A DNA stretch of 64,000 bases. Origin: Sycon ciliatum (taxonomy: Eukaryota > Porifera > Calcarea > Leucosolenida > Sycettidae). A program made the translations under genes and the position numbers. The DNA lies in the NCBI RefSeq assembly GCF_964019385.1, contig NC_088649.1, positions 25,330,017-25,394,016 of the forward strand. Direction: 5' to 3'. The notes under the pieces are model-generated. The model made no database searches. It saw nothing but the letters and a program-made list of their open reading frames with translations, and was not told the origin of the DNA. This document shows, piece after piece, positions 1 to 9,218 of this stretch (position 1 is its first letter; every line of letters starts with the position of its first letter).

Positions 1-1765
1 GTTTGTCCGAGACACGAGCCATCTGGTGAGTAAGCAGGATAAGTTGGTCCGTTGCTGATCGCTGTGGAACATATGCAAATTGGGACGGTGATATTAATTT
101 GTTGCGATGCAGGAAGCTGCTGAGACTCAGTGCTATCCGGTATTCGAAAAGGCGACTGACGGGATGCAGCAGTGAAATAGGACGGTAATTTGTTGGTGAA
201 GAGGCACTTCCTTTGCCTTTATATAATGGGGTAACAGAGGCCGATTTCCAGGAATTGGGGAAGCACGAAGTAGATAAGCTTAAGTTAAACAGGAATGAGA
301 GGGATTCACACAGTAAATCTGCCATTGAGCGTAGTATCGGTATCATGTGATTTGCTGAGGTGGATTTTCGGGGGGATAGGTGTGTTAGGTCGTAATGGAC
401 TTGACCAGGACTAAATTTAGAAATGCTGTACAAAGTGGTGCAAGCACTTAATGATGGCGCTTGAGAGGGTTGTCCATTCACTGCTGGTGGCACTGAACAC
501 TGGGCTGCAAAATGTTGAGCAAGAAGATCGCATTTTTCATGCTCCGTGGTGGCGCTGGCGTCACCATCTGTAAGATCAGGGACTGACGACTTGCTGCCAG
601 CAATGTTACAAAACTGCTTGGCCCTTTTCCACCATACATATCCGCCCTTACTGCAATTCTTTGATATACTAGCAGCCTCACGGTCAAGGAAAGCGTGTCT
701 GGCCGCTCGAAGCTTCTTTCTGTAAAAGTTCCGCGATAAGCAATAAGCTGCTTTCGCCTCAATACACTGAGGGTTGCGCAGGTAGGCACGGTACAGTACA
801 TTCTGTCTCCGCTTCAGTTTGTGTAGATTTGGCGTGTACCAGCTCTGCTTTCGACGCTCCTGTTGACTGGTCAAGATAGAAGATCTGTCTACTAGATTCT
901 GAAAATGAGATTCCCACGCTTTCCAAGCTGAATCCACAAGTTCAGTCCCCATTACGCGCTCAAGAAACGGTTCCTGTTCTATTAGTATGCGCAGTCTGGC
1001 GAAATCCGTTGTTCTGCGTAGTCGACATTCTCGACGCTGGGTTGGTGTGCAGAGAGATAGCGAGGCAATGACAGGACAATGATCAGATAAGGGCTCAAGT
1101 GTGTGTGTAGAGTATATCATGTCTGGTATGTTGGTTGCTATGATGTCGAGCAACGGGTTTTGACCGCTTCTAAGATTAGGTCGTGTACCAGTCCCTTCAT
1201 TCATCACATTGAAACCGAACTTCACGAAAGCCGACTGCAGAGCCCTACCATTGCAGTCTGTGGTGTCAGTGTCTTTCCAGGCTCGGTTCTTGGCATTGAA
1301 GTCGCCTACAATTACGCTATTGTGTTGGTCAAACAGATCAGAGAGCTGATCGAGCGTAGATATTAAAGAACTTATAGGTTGTCTTGGGGGCCGGTACCAA
1401 ACAGATAAGAAAACAGGTCGGCTTGGATGCTTGATCTCAACAGTCATCATTTCGCAGCTACCATACGTAAATTCTGGGTGAAAATCGCAGCTCAAGTGGT
1501 CCTTAACATAGATTGCTACGCCACCCCCACCAAGCTGTGACCATGGTAGGGATGTACTGCTTCTGTCCTTTCGGTATAGTTTATAACCTGGTATGGTTAC
1601 AACATTATCAGGAATGGTGGGATTTAGCCACGTTTCTGTTAGACAAAGAATATCCAGAGATTCTTGTGTCAATAGGTTCAATACTTCGGCTTGTTTACTC
1701 AGGAGACTACAACAGTTGGAAATACATATTCGGCATTCTTTTTGCTTCGGAGATCCCCGGGGTTC
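1..1765 (-). CDS. LINE ORF2, endonuclease plus start of reverse transcriptase (partial, runs off window)
   Basis: Encodes the APE-type endonuclease and reverse transcriptase that nick genomic DNA and copy the element RNA at the nick. Read on the minus strand, the frame shows LTETWL, a GGGGVAIYV strand, VWYRPP and GDFNAK (endonuclease), then SDHCPV, a linker, and the RT entry PLYKGKG / NYRPISLLHPVSRLFE before the window edge. The codon register is the same at 1655, 1292, 1082, 740 and 206, and no stop was met, so the copy may be intact. It lies in the same frame as ORF1, directly after its UAG. The first in-frame Met is about 105 codons in (1448-1450), beyond the first endonuclease motifs, so an AUG start would destroy the domain. 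Confidence 0.85.
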
Positions 1766-3088
1766 CTATGCCGAGTTGGTCTGCAGTAACCTCTGAATTT
1801 CTGCATCTGAAGCTGTTTTACCTTCGACAAGTATGCTGTCAAGTGGAAGGGAGCATTTGACACCATTGGCGCGGAGTTTCTTGAATGTTGGTAGGGTACG
1901 GCGTCGAGTTTCCTGTTGCTTTTTTGTCAGGTCATGATTAACGTATACGTTATGTGCACCATGCTTCAGGCCAAAACGATTTTTCATGAGGTGCGCCTTC
2001 GTATCTGCATTGGTTTTTACGTGAATTAACCTTGGTTTGTCCCCAGATGGCTTGCCAATTCGCTTTACCTCGATTGTGGCAGGGTTGATTTCAGGTACCA
2101 AAGTACGAATGAGTTGTGGGAGATTTTCGTTGTCCACCTCTGGGAGACCCGAGATGATGGCGTTGTCTCGGATTTCAATCTGCCTGCGGTCCTCTTGAAC
2201 AATCTCTCGTACCGTATTGCATAGTTGGGGTACGGGTAAGGGAGGCTGGTTTTGGGCAGGTGGTACGACAGGGCATGCCTCACAGGGGGTCCGGTTTGGG
2301 GTTTCGAGGATCTGAACTCGTCTATGCAGGTCTTGGCAGGTCTTCTTTATGTCTTCGCTTGCAGCTGCTGAGCCACTTGTACTCTGCTTCAAGCTGTCCA
2401 TGTTGGTGGATAATTGGAACATAGCTTGGTCCACATCTTTAACTACATTGTCAACCCGATTTGCAAGTGAACGTATTGCGGCATTTTGCTGATCATTGCT
2501 GTTGGTGGCAGCTTGTCTTGTTATCTCTGTCTCATCATACTTGGCAGAGAGGAATGCCACGCTTTCCTCTAACTCCCGTACCGTATCATGGTGTGATTTC
2601 TCTACCGTATCAATCCGTGTTTCGAGGGTTGCAAGACGTGCTTCCACTGAGAGTTTCAAATCTGATATTTGAGAACAATTATTTTCAATAGCTTTGAGAA
2701 TTGTTGTCATTTTGCCATCCAATAAAGTGCTCATACATGTACGAAATTGCTCAACAAGGTGGTCTGCACTTACAATTCCCTCGGTAGGTGTCGCTAGGTG
2801 GGAGGGGAAAGTGCGACCAGGGACGGGTGAGAAGGCGGGCGTATTGCTACTAATTGGATAATCCGTGTCAGATGGTTTCCTTGGACCAAGGGATGACTGG
2901 CTTTGAGGTGACTTCGGCTGCGTTGTCACTATCTCAGCATCAGGTCTTGGTGATGTCTCCACACTCCGGGTGACATGCTTCCGTTTGAGAGAGTCCTCCC
3001 CTGGTGGAGCTCCTGCCAGAGCGGAAAGCACCCGTGTCAACCCTTCGAGCGACATGTTCGATTTCGAATTGACCACTGAAACCACCAC
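1766..3088 (-). CDS. LINE ORF1 protein (coiled coil plus RRM-like, RNA-binding)
   Basis: A 440-residue ORF1p-type protein, expected to bind the element RNA and form the cytoplasmic RNP. The N-terminal ~110 residues are Ser/Pro-rich and look disordered. A long heptad-like region (about residues 115-240) predicts a coiled coil. An RRM-like part follows, starting at RDNAIISGLPE, and the basic C-terminal region contains NHDLTKKQQETRRR. This order matches ORF1 of CR1/L2-type LINEs of invertebrates. It ends in TAG at 1766-1768 with the ORF2 frame immediately beyond. The upstream ATG at 3088 is the start used here; a second ATG (NMSLEG, residue 12) is possible. Confidence 0.85.
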   Translation of the reverse strand: MVVSVVNSKSNMSLEGLTRVLSALAGAPPGEDSLKRKHVTRSVETSPRPDAEIVTTQPKSPQSQSSLGPRKPSDTDYPISSNTPAFSPVPGRTFPSHLATPTEGIVSADHLVEQFRTCMSTLLDGKMTTILKAIENNCSQISDLKLSVEARLATLETRIDTVEKSHHDTVRELEESVAFLSAKYDETEITRQAATNSNDQQNAAIRSLANRVDNVVKDVDQAMFQLSTNMDSLKQSTSGSAAASEDIKKTCQDLHRRVQILETPNRTPCEACPVVPPAQNQPPLPVPQLCNTVREIVQEDRRQIEIRDNAIISGLPEVDNENLPQLIRTLVPEINPATIEVKRIGKPSGDKPRLIHVKTNADTKAHLMKNRFGLKHGAHNVYVNHDLTKKQQETRRRTLPTFKKLRANGVKCSLPLDSILVEGKTASDAEIQRLLQTNSA

Positions 3089-3230
3089 AGCACAGTCCCA
3101 CAGACACTGATATTCTGTTCTTACACTGCTACTATTACTTCTACGGAAAGGTTAACTCTGGCTTTGACGTTATACACTGGCTTGGGAACGATACATACAG
3201 AGCTTCAGATTTTGCATCCGTATCACAGAT
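3089..3230 (-). other. Probable 5' UTR/promoter of the LINE
   Basis: About 140 bases lie between the ORF1 start and the point near 3230 where the older RT fragment begins. LINEs of this kind carry an internal promoter here. No motif was recognised; the boundary is inferred from the change of content. Confidence 0.4.
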
Positions 3231-3797
3231 TTAGGGTTCCCGGGGAGGGTAATGTTTGTCATTCACATCATCCGCAAACTGCAGAACTGTGGAACTGTTG
3301 ACGCATGAGGGAAGACCACGGACATAGAGGCTGAATAGGATAGGTCTCAAAACAGACCCCTGCGGAACATTCTGCGTACATGGCACGCGTGGCAAGCCCT
3401 CTGGTGCAATGAGCTGCTGCGTTCGATCACTCAGGTAGCTTTTAAACCATGCCAGAGCCGAGTCACCAATCCCACAATCAAATAACTCATTCAACAGCAA
3501 CTGGTGATTGACGCTGTCAAGCGCTTTCCTGACATCAGCGAGCACTATGCCAACAACCTTCCCATTATCCAAATCTTTCGTCCAGCTATCAATTGCAACA
3601 GCCAGGGCCTCCTCACACCAGTGATATCGTCTGTATGCAAATTGCTGGGGTGGAATAATGTCGGGATTCTCTCTCAGAAGAAGGCTTAATTGGTTGTACA
3701 CTTGCTTCTCGAGGACTTTGATAGCGATCGGTAAAAGTGAAACAGGTCGGTAGTTTCGCGGTTCAGAGCGGTCCCCGCCCTTGAGAGGTGCTCTCAC
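3231..3797 (-). pseudogene. Reverse-transcriptase fragment of an older LINE
   Basis: Fingers and palm of a non-LTR RT: GGDRSEPRNYRPVSLLP, a degenerate motif A (LADVRKALD), motif B altered to NVPQGSVLR and motif C FADD. The frame ends 13 codons after FADD, where the neighbouring LINE begins, so that insertion probably truncated it. Its upstream side is broken at 3797 by the hAT-type element. A 312-base piece (3486-3797) recurs at 11980-12291. There, past the hAT position, the frame continues as SVRAPLKGGD, which shows the original reading. Confidence 0.8.
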
Positions 3798-4039
3798 TAG
3801 ACGTCGGCGGATAATGCTCAAAAATCCCACGGATTATGCTTTTCAGTATGCTGGCAATATGCTCTGAAAATCACTAAATTATGCTCAAATTATGCTTCTT
3901 GACACTGTGCTCTTTCATGTTTATAATGCCATTAAAATGTATAGAATGTGTACTCGGGATCAAATGTGGACTTCCGGAGAAAACTGCATGGAAAATCTAG
4001 TCTCAGCTATGGATAAGAAACCAGGATACAGCTACTTCT

Positions 4040-4540
4040 ATATAAAGGTTTTGTCCGACACGCCCTGGAACATGCCACCTCGGCCTGGTCCTATGCCATC
4101 ACCAAAGCTGAGCTGGCGCGTTTAAATATTTTACAAGCCAGAGTAGCTAGGAAGTATTTGCTACGTAAAAAAGTCAATGTAGATAGATGCGAAACGAAAT
4201 CCCAGTTAAACGCCCTTTGTGACTTAGAGTCCTTGCACTTTCGCAGACAAGATCAGCTCTTGTTACTCTATTTAAATTTATACATATATCTCCAGAACAC
4301 ATCCGACATTTTCACCTTTCATTGTCTTCAAGTCCAAGAAGACCAAACAAACTTCACATCAATTATCACGGTAGGCGTTTTTCTTCCCTCTTTTCCAACA
4401 AAGCTGCAATGCTATGGAATTGCCTACCGCCTTCTCTTACCTCTATAACCAACCTCCTGGGATTCAAGCATTCTCTCTATCAGCATTTTCGCCGATATAT
4501 TCATTACACTGACGGTATCCCAACTCCTTAATCACCAGAT
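4040..4540 (+). pseudogene. LINE ORF2 C-terminal remnant inside the hAT-type element
   Basis: Spread over shifted frames are ALEHATSAWSYAITKAEL, then LARLNILQARVARKYLL, a middle part, and MLWNCLPPSLTSI followed by a FKHSLYQHF-like end. Trp-Asn-x-Leu-Pro followed by Phe-Lys-x-x-Leu is the usual C-terminus of CR1/Jockey-like ORF2. Several frameshifts break it. Confidence 0.5.
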
Positions 4541-4744
4541 TTTGTATGCTTCGATCTATTTCCTTAGCCTATCCTCAATTAACTGCTCCCTCTACATAAA
4601 GTTGTCATTTCATTCTTCTTGCAGGAGATCCCCTCGACAGGCTCAAAGCCTTTGGGAAATCCTTAAAGAAATAATATAGAAAAATACAAATACATGTAGC
4701 CACTGCAACATCAATACAAGCATAATTATGTATAGGAATAATAG

Positions 4745-4972
4745 AACTCTGGAAGGTGAACTTTTGACCTTTGACGCCCTAAACATTTCACATCTGTTAC
4801 ATTTACAGTGTAGATCAGGCCCTTTCACGGAGCCGTGCCAGATATATACCGTGGTATGGTACGACTCCCTGCCGAGTCCCGGGTGTAGATCTATTTATAG
4901 GAGGATTCCCTTGCCCTTGTAACAAACAACGGACTCTGGACGGTGAACTTTTGACCTTTGAGGCCCTAGCGG
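4745..4972 (+). repeat. Pair of ~40-bp direct repeats
   Basis: A block containing GGTGAACTTTTGACCTTTGA occurs at about 4745-4786 and again at about 4932-4971 with a few differences, about 190 bases apart, inside the hAT-type element. Origin unknown. Confidence 0.45.
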
Positions 4973-5086
4973 TTTTATGCAGCAGTTATGCTGAAGGATC
5001 AACTAAATTATGCTTGGCAATGCTATTTTTCAGAAAGCCGTGATTATGCTCAAAATTATGCCGGCATTATCCGCCGATGACTAGCT

Positions 5087-5125
5087 CTCACGGATGCATG
5101 CTTGAAAAGCGAGAGCATCCGTGAG
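5087..5125. repeat. Hairpin CTCACGGATGC / GCATCCGTGAG
   Basis: Perfect 11-bp arms with a 17-base loop. The hAT target duplication overlaps the left arm, so the insertion went into this hairpin. Repeated in copy B at 12287-12325. Confidence 0.6.
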
Positions 5126-5586
5126 TGCAAGTACAGTGCGATCGACTGGCCCTGGCACCCCTATATTCTATTATATTTACAATCAACCAGTAAAAACTCC
5201 TACTCAATCTCCAACAACAAAATTAGTGGACAGCTGTTATTTGTGTTGCTATGTCAACTCGTGTGCTGGACGAGTATTTGTTGTCATTGGTTCAATTTTT
5301 TTACTCTTCATAGGCTATCAGACCATTTTCCTTATTCCTTATTATAACCAGTATCTACTTGAATGAGAGTGTGGTCTGTCTCCATGGTTACCGGTGTTCA
5401 TTTCATAACTATAGCCACTTCTCCTTGTTAGACCTTATTTGGAAGGCCCATTCTTGCATATTCCAACAGCAGCCAAGGGAGCTAGCTCTCTTGGTTATGC
5501 GGACTGGGACCGATCCTAAAAAGCTGTTTTTATGAACTGTATTTATGAACTGTTTTTGTTGGATAGGATATGATTATGTTGAATAA

Positions 5587-5982
5587 AGCGAGATTCACAG
5601 AAGCTTTTTTGCGATGCGACAGGCGCGAAACCGGGAAAACCCCAAATCACAGCCATGTCGCACCCCACGCAACTGCCGCAATTGGGCCATCGCAGGCCAT
5701 CGCAGAAGTTGAGCTTGGTTCAACTTTTGCGATGCAATGCGACAAGCGATTTGGCATACGATTTTGACCTTTTCTACAGCAAAGTTTCAAGAGTTGCCTC
5801 TAAATTTGTACAAGTTGTATCAAACCGCGCGAATATCAAGGTGACGTAGCCAAATCAGCAAGATGTTGTCGCATCACTGACTTCTTCTGTGAATGGTATT
5901 TTGCGAGTTCGCATCGCACGCGTCCGTCGCAGATCGCGTCGCATCGCGTGTCGCATCGCAAAAAACTTCTGTGAATCCCGCT
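5587..5982. mobile_element. MITE, PIF/Harbinger-like (TAA target), copy A
   Basis: Inverted ends AGCGAGATTCACAGAAG and CTTCTGTGAATCCCGCT are flanked by TAA (5584-5586 and 5983-5985). The subterminal parts are full of GCGATGCGAC words in both orientations. The same family occurs at 27038-27471. A 3-bp TWA target is typical of PIF/Harbinger. Confidence 0.75.
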
Positions 5983-5996
5983 TAACGAGGGTTGTG

Positions 5997-6083
5997 TCAA
6001 TGGGAGTTGACTTGGAGTTTTTACGAGTTGATTCTAATATCCATTCGAAACAACTCGTTAAAACTCCAAGTCAATCTCCCGTT
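5997..6083. repeat. Imperfect palindrome, ~33-bp arms
   Basis: The arms share GACTTGGAGTTTT and ACGAGTTG. Each arm resembles the outer TIR end of the host element (GGAGTTTTTACTGGTTGATTC), so it looks like two such ends facing each other: perhaps an older insertion scar. Repeated at 13197-13283. Confidence 0.55.
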
Positions 6084-6189
6084 GGTTGTGTTTATTTGAA
6101 TTCGCAAACCGAACGGACTGAACATGTCCAATGATAAGGAAGCGAATGAAGTCCAAATAACCCAGGAATGGGGACACAGATGAAAAGAA

Positions 6190-6690
6190 AATATGGGAAC
6201 AGAAGGCTCTCAGAAAAGGAAGAGGAGAAAGGAAGGAAAGAAAAAGAATAATGGAGAAGAAGAAGAAAAATCGTGGTCAGCTTTTAGCAAAAAGAGAAAG
6301 GAAAGGATGAAGGAGAAAATGGGGAGACACATCGTGGTCACGGCCAAAGCCAAAGTAGCGGCAGGACACAGTAGACATAACAATACCAGGAACAAGCATG
6401 GGCCATGACGGCCCAGAAGCGGGAGACACTGACAGGAAGACAGAAGAGAAGAGAAGAGAGAGAAATCGAAGCATTGCACATCTACATGTACGCCCACACA
6501 TCCACACATCCACACATCCACACACCCACACATCCACACACACATACATGTACATACACACACCTACACACCATTACACATATACTCAGACACATACCCT
6601 CCCCCCTCCCCCCCCCCCACACACACACACGCACATGCGCGTGCACACACACACACACACACATACACGCACACACATGTGCATTGACAG
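6190..6690. repeat. Purine-rich stretch, (CA)n microsatellite and poly-C
   Basis: A/G-rich sequence (6190-6460) leads into ACACATCC/CACA repeats with a poly-C interruption near 6601-6618. Reading frames here on either strand are low-complexity and not considered coding. Identical in copy B, including tract lengths. Confidence 0.85.
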
Positions 6691-7126
6691 CCACACATTT
6701 AGAAGGCGAGGCAGACAGCACATCCTCAACTGTTGAGAGCGGTAGTACTGTGCGGATTGGCGGCGTATCTGTTGCTGGGTTGAAGGAGCAAGTTGCTACG
6801 TGCTCCTTGAGACTCCGGAGGGGTACAACTGCTGGGCAACCTTGCAGTGATTGCATGTGAAAGTCACACCGCACGGACCAGTTGCCGATTATCCTTGCAA
6901 GAACTCTGCCTGGCTGCTTGAGCTCTGACGCTCTCATAGGTGCAGCGCACACTGGACACTGGCTGCTGCTGGCTAGCCATGTGCATATGCAGTCTACGCA
7001 GAATAGCTCTTGACAGCATGCTGCTTCGACTACATTGTCGATAACATTGTTGCATACAGTGCACTTTTCTAGAGCATGTTCATCAATAAATCTCTCCTTC
7101 GTTAGCTCGGCGCTTGCTTTGTGCAT
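6482..7126 (-). CDS. RING-type plus C2HC zinc-finger ORF carried by the TIR element, copy A
   Basis: From the first AUG (7124-7126; MHKASAELTKERF) the frame gives CTVC, then ACCQELFCVDCI and CPVC: a RING-like C3HC4 finger in which the usual histidine ligand is Gln or Glu. A second finger follows (RCDF ... GC ... LKEHVATC). RING followed by a C2HC/C2H2 finger is the layout of TRAF/SIAH-like E3 ligases and also of the RAG1 N-terminal region; E3 activity is inferred only. The frame is open upstream to about 7338 (basic KHQKKKTD part) without an AUG, so an upstream exon is possible. After about residue 130 it runs into (CA)n, so the real 3' end is unclear. Confidence 0.6.
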   Translation of the reverse strand: MHKASAELTKERFIDEHALEKCTVCNNVIDNVVEAACCQELFCVDCICTWLASSSQCPVCAAPMRASELKQPGRVLARIIGNWSVRCDFHMQSLQGCPAVVPLRSLKEHVATCSFNPATDTPPIRTVLPLSTVEDVLSASPSKCVAVNAHVCACMCVCVCVHAHVRVCVWGGGRGEGMCLSICVMVCRCVYVHVCVCGCVGVWMCGCVDVWAYM

Positions 7127-7554
7127 GCAGCTGGCTATGGCTCGCACACTGTCCACTGATGTATCCAAGCCATTTCTAGATGATGCTCCTGGGACATCTG
7201 TTCCACTTGTTGTCTTGTGTGTTGCGCACGCGTGCCCACTGTGTGCGTCTGCTGCGTCTGGCGCTGCCGCACCTCGTAAATCTGTTTTCTTCTTCTGATG
7301 CTTGCCCCTGGTCTTGGCAGTGTGAGACAGACCACACTCTCATTAAAGATACTGGTTATAAATAGACCGAATAAGGAAAATGGTCTGATAGCCTATGAAG
7401 AGTAAAAAATTGAACCAATGACAACAAATACTCGTCCAGCACACGAGTTGCCATAGCAACACAAATAACAGCTGTCCACTATTTTTGTTGTTGGAGATTG
7501 AGTAGGAGTTTTTACTGGTTGATTCTAAATACAATAAATGCTCCGGCCTTGGGT

Positions 7555-7624
7555 TTATGACCAATAAAAACTAATTATAAAACCTCGGGGACCTCGGTTT
7601 TTATAATAGTTTTTATTGGTCATA
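7555..7624. repeat. Palindrome around ACCTCGGGGACCTCGG
   Basis: TTATGACCAATAAAAACT and AGTTTTTATTGGTCATAA face each other around a GC-rich centre, just outside the right TIR of the RING element. It could fold into a long hairpin or be a very short foldback MITE. Repeated at 14755-14824. Confidence 0.6.
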
Positions 7625-7815
7625 AGGCCACCCTTTGTTAATTCATTGTTTAAAGGGGCACTCCGGCTTCATTTTCGACGCCGAGTTTTCGATGCCAAGA
7701 CGAAGGTAGGTGAAAGAGAAGACCCCTCGAACAAGAACGAGTCTCCAGAAGTGATCGAGTCGAGCAGGAAGACGACTTTTGAATCTCGTCTTGTCTCTCC
7801 CATGGTTACCAGCCT
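7625..7815. other. Unassigned stretch between palindrome and LINE
   Basis: Starts with TTTAAAGGGGCACTCCGG, which resembles a MITE end, but no partner end was found. No gene recognised. Same in copy B (14825-15015). Confidence 0.3.
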
Positions 7816-7836
7816 ACAGCCTGGAAGGTAGCCAAT

Positions 7837-8721
7837 GTGGTTCCCATCCACAAGCGCAAGGCCAAGGGCGATGTCCGTAATTATCGACCAGTCTCCTTGC
7901 TCTGTGTAGTATCCAAGGTGATGGAAAGAATAGTCAACCAGCAGCTCATCAACCATCTCAACAGCAATGCCCTCCTGTCTGCCAACCAGTTTGGCTTTCG
8001 GAAATCAATCGGCACAGCTGACCTACTAACGTCACTCCAGCATGAATGGGCTTTAACCACCAGTAAGGGCGGAACCATTCAGGCCCTCGCCATAGACATA
8101 GCAGGCGCGTTTGACCGGGTTTCACACCCTGGGCTCCTCTGCAAGCTCCGAGGCTATGGCATTGGCGGGCAACTGCTGGCCTGGTTAACATCGTACCTCC
8201 AGAACCGGAAGCTGCAAGCTGTTGTTGGGGGACAGACCTCTACCCCCTCTACCATCCGGTCAGGCGTCCCTCAGGGCAGCATCCTAGGGCCCACATTGTT
8301 TCTAGTGTACATAAACGACGCCGAAGATCAGCTACCTGCCAGCGTCTCCATTGCCGTGTATGCTGATGATACTACGTTATACACGTCTGTCATGCCTGGA
8401 CAGACCACAGAGGCCGCCGCAGCTGCACTTCAGACAGCCGTAAACCAGCTGGAAGCCTGGGGAAGTACTTGGAGGGTTACCTTTGAGCCCTCTAAGTCAC
8501 AGCTTATGTCCGTGACCAGGAAGCTGGCCCCTCCAGACTTCCCCCCTGTCCAATTCCTTGGCACCCCTGTTCCTGTCAGCAGCCAGTTGAAGCTCCTTGG
8601 GGTGGTGTTCGACGAGAAGCTCAACTTCAGCGCCCACCTCCACCAGCTTTCTGTGCGCGCACATCAACGCCTCCATTTCATGCGAAAGGCAGCCCCATCC
8701 GTGATGCTGCTGGACGCCTAA
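7837..8721 (+). CDS. LINE reverse transcriptase domain (frameshifted at its end)
   Basis: Non-LTR RT with VVPIHKRKAKGDVRNYRPVS (the frame continues upstream to AWKVAN near 7816), motif A AIDIAGAFDRVSH, motif B SGVPQGSILGP, motif C YADDTTLY, and thumb motifs FEPSKSQLMS and LKLLGVVFDEKL. All catalytic aspartates are present. The frame ends at LLDA because of a single frameshift near 8690-8703; the next frame continues the protein. The listed start is only the first Met in a truncated frame. Confidence 0.85.
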   Translation: MVPIHKRKAKGDVRNYRPVSLLCVVSKVMERIVNQQLINHLNSNALLSANQFGFRKSIGTADLLTSLQHEWALTTSKGGTIQALAIDIAGAFDRVSHPGLLCKLRGYGIGGQLLAWLTSYLQNRKLQAVVGGQTSTPSTIRSGVPQGSILGPTLFLVYINDAEDQLPASVSIAVYADDTTLYTSVMPGQTTEAAAAALQTAVNQLEAWGSTWRVTFEPSKSQLMSVTRKLAPPDFPPVQFLGTPVPVSSQLKLLGVVFDEKLNFSAHLHQLSVRAHQRLHFMRKAAPSVMLLDA

Positions 8722-9218
8722 CCGTCTATAAGGGCTTTGTAAGGCCCATACTTGAGTATGCCCCACTAGCCTGGCTTGGTGCTGCCCAGATCCACCTTGG
8801 GAAGTTGGACACAGCACAGCGCAAGGCCATGCAGATGATTGGACCCACCACCGTCCTCCAGAGTCTGCGGGCCAGACGGACGGTTGCAGGGCTGTCTTAT
8901 CTCTACAAGGTAGTTAACTGCAAGGGCCCACCCCGTCTGACACGCATGCGCCCTCCCCCAAAACCAGGGGCCGATACTGTGCGAACCCGCCGGCAGCATT
9001 ATGCTCAGCGCCAGCACCGGGAACAGCTCTTAAACACCACCCCCGGCACCAGTCCCGATTACCTTCGACGTTCCTTCCCCTACTGTTTCCTTGAATTGTG
9101 GAACAGCCTCCCCGAGGACGTCTTTCCCCGTCTGGCCAATCACTCTCCACTCACAGCTTTTAAAAAAGGTGTCAACAAACACATTTCAGACCAGCCATGG
9201 TCTTGGGACGTGCTTTGA
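8703..9218 (+). pseudogene. LINE ORF2 C-terminal region after the frameshift
   Basis: Starts with DAAGRLTVYKGFVRP and ILEYAPLAW, which directly continue the RT ORF in another frame. It then shows RRTVAGLSYLYKVVN and the conserved end FLELWNSLPEDVFPRL ... FKKGVNKHI. Apart from the one frameshift it looks little decayed. Confidence 0.8.

Larger units (their letters stand above)
3798..5083. mobile_element. hAT-type element with 8-bp target duplication GCTCTCAC
   Basis: The ends are TAGACGTCGGCGGATAATGC and, on the other strand, TAGTCATCGGCGGATAATGC (18 of 20 identical). GCTCTCAC flanks both sides (3790-3797 and 5084-5091). The same locus without the element is present at 12284-12291 in the other copy of the tandem duplication, with a single GCTCTCAC. 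Eight-base duplications and YAG-type ends are typical of hAT. Both subterminal regions carry many ATTATGCT words. No transposase was recognised, so it is probably non-autonomous; part of its interior is LINE-derived. Confidence 0.78.
5171..7534. mobile_element. 2.4-kb element with ~214-bp TIRs carrying a RING-type ORF
   Basis: Bases 5169-5382 and 7324-7536 are inverted copies of each other with few differences; they end in AATCAACCAG-type sequence bordered by TA on both sides (a possible TA duplication). The interior holds a TWA-target MITE (5587-5982), a second palindrome built from similar end sequence (5997-6083), a purine-rich stretch (6190-6480), a (CA)n tract and, on the minus strand, a RING/zinc-finger ORF that opens at the inner edge of the right TIR. 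No transposase was recognised, so it is non-autonomous or of an unrecognised kind. Confidence 0.7.

Noticed and set aside
5102..5366. Paired ~81-residue frames, repeated at 12275-12566
   Set aside because: They are the TIR of the RING element read in two frames; the inverted copy gives the 7343-7564 frame.
6210..6860. Several overlapping His/Thr- or Cys/Val-rich frames
   Set aside because: They are translations of (CA)n and purine-rich tracts in different frames; same for 13410-14060.
7837..8721. RT of a group II intron or diversity-generating retroelement
   Set aside because: Motif spacing, the YADD block, the FLELWNSLP C-terminus and the A-rich tail are those of a non-LTR LINE.
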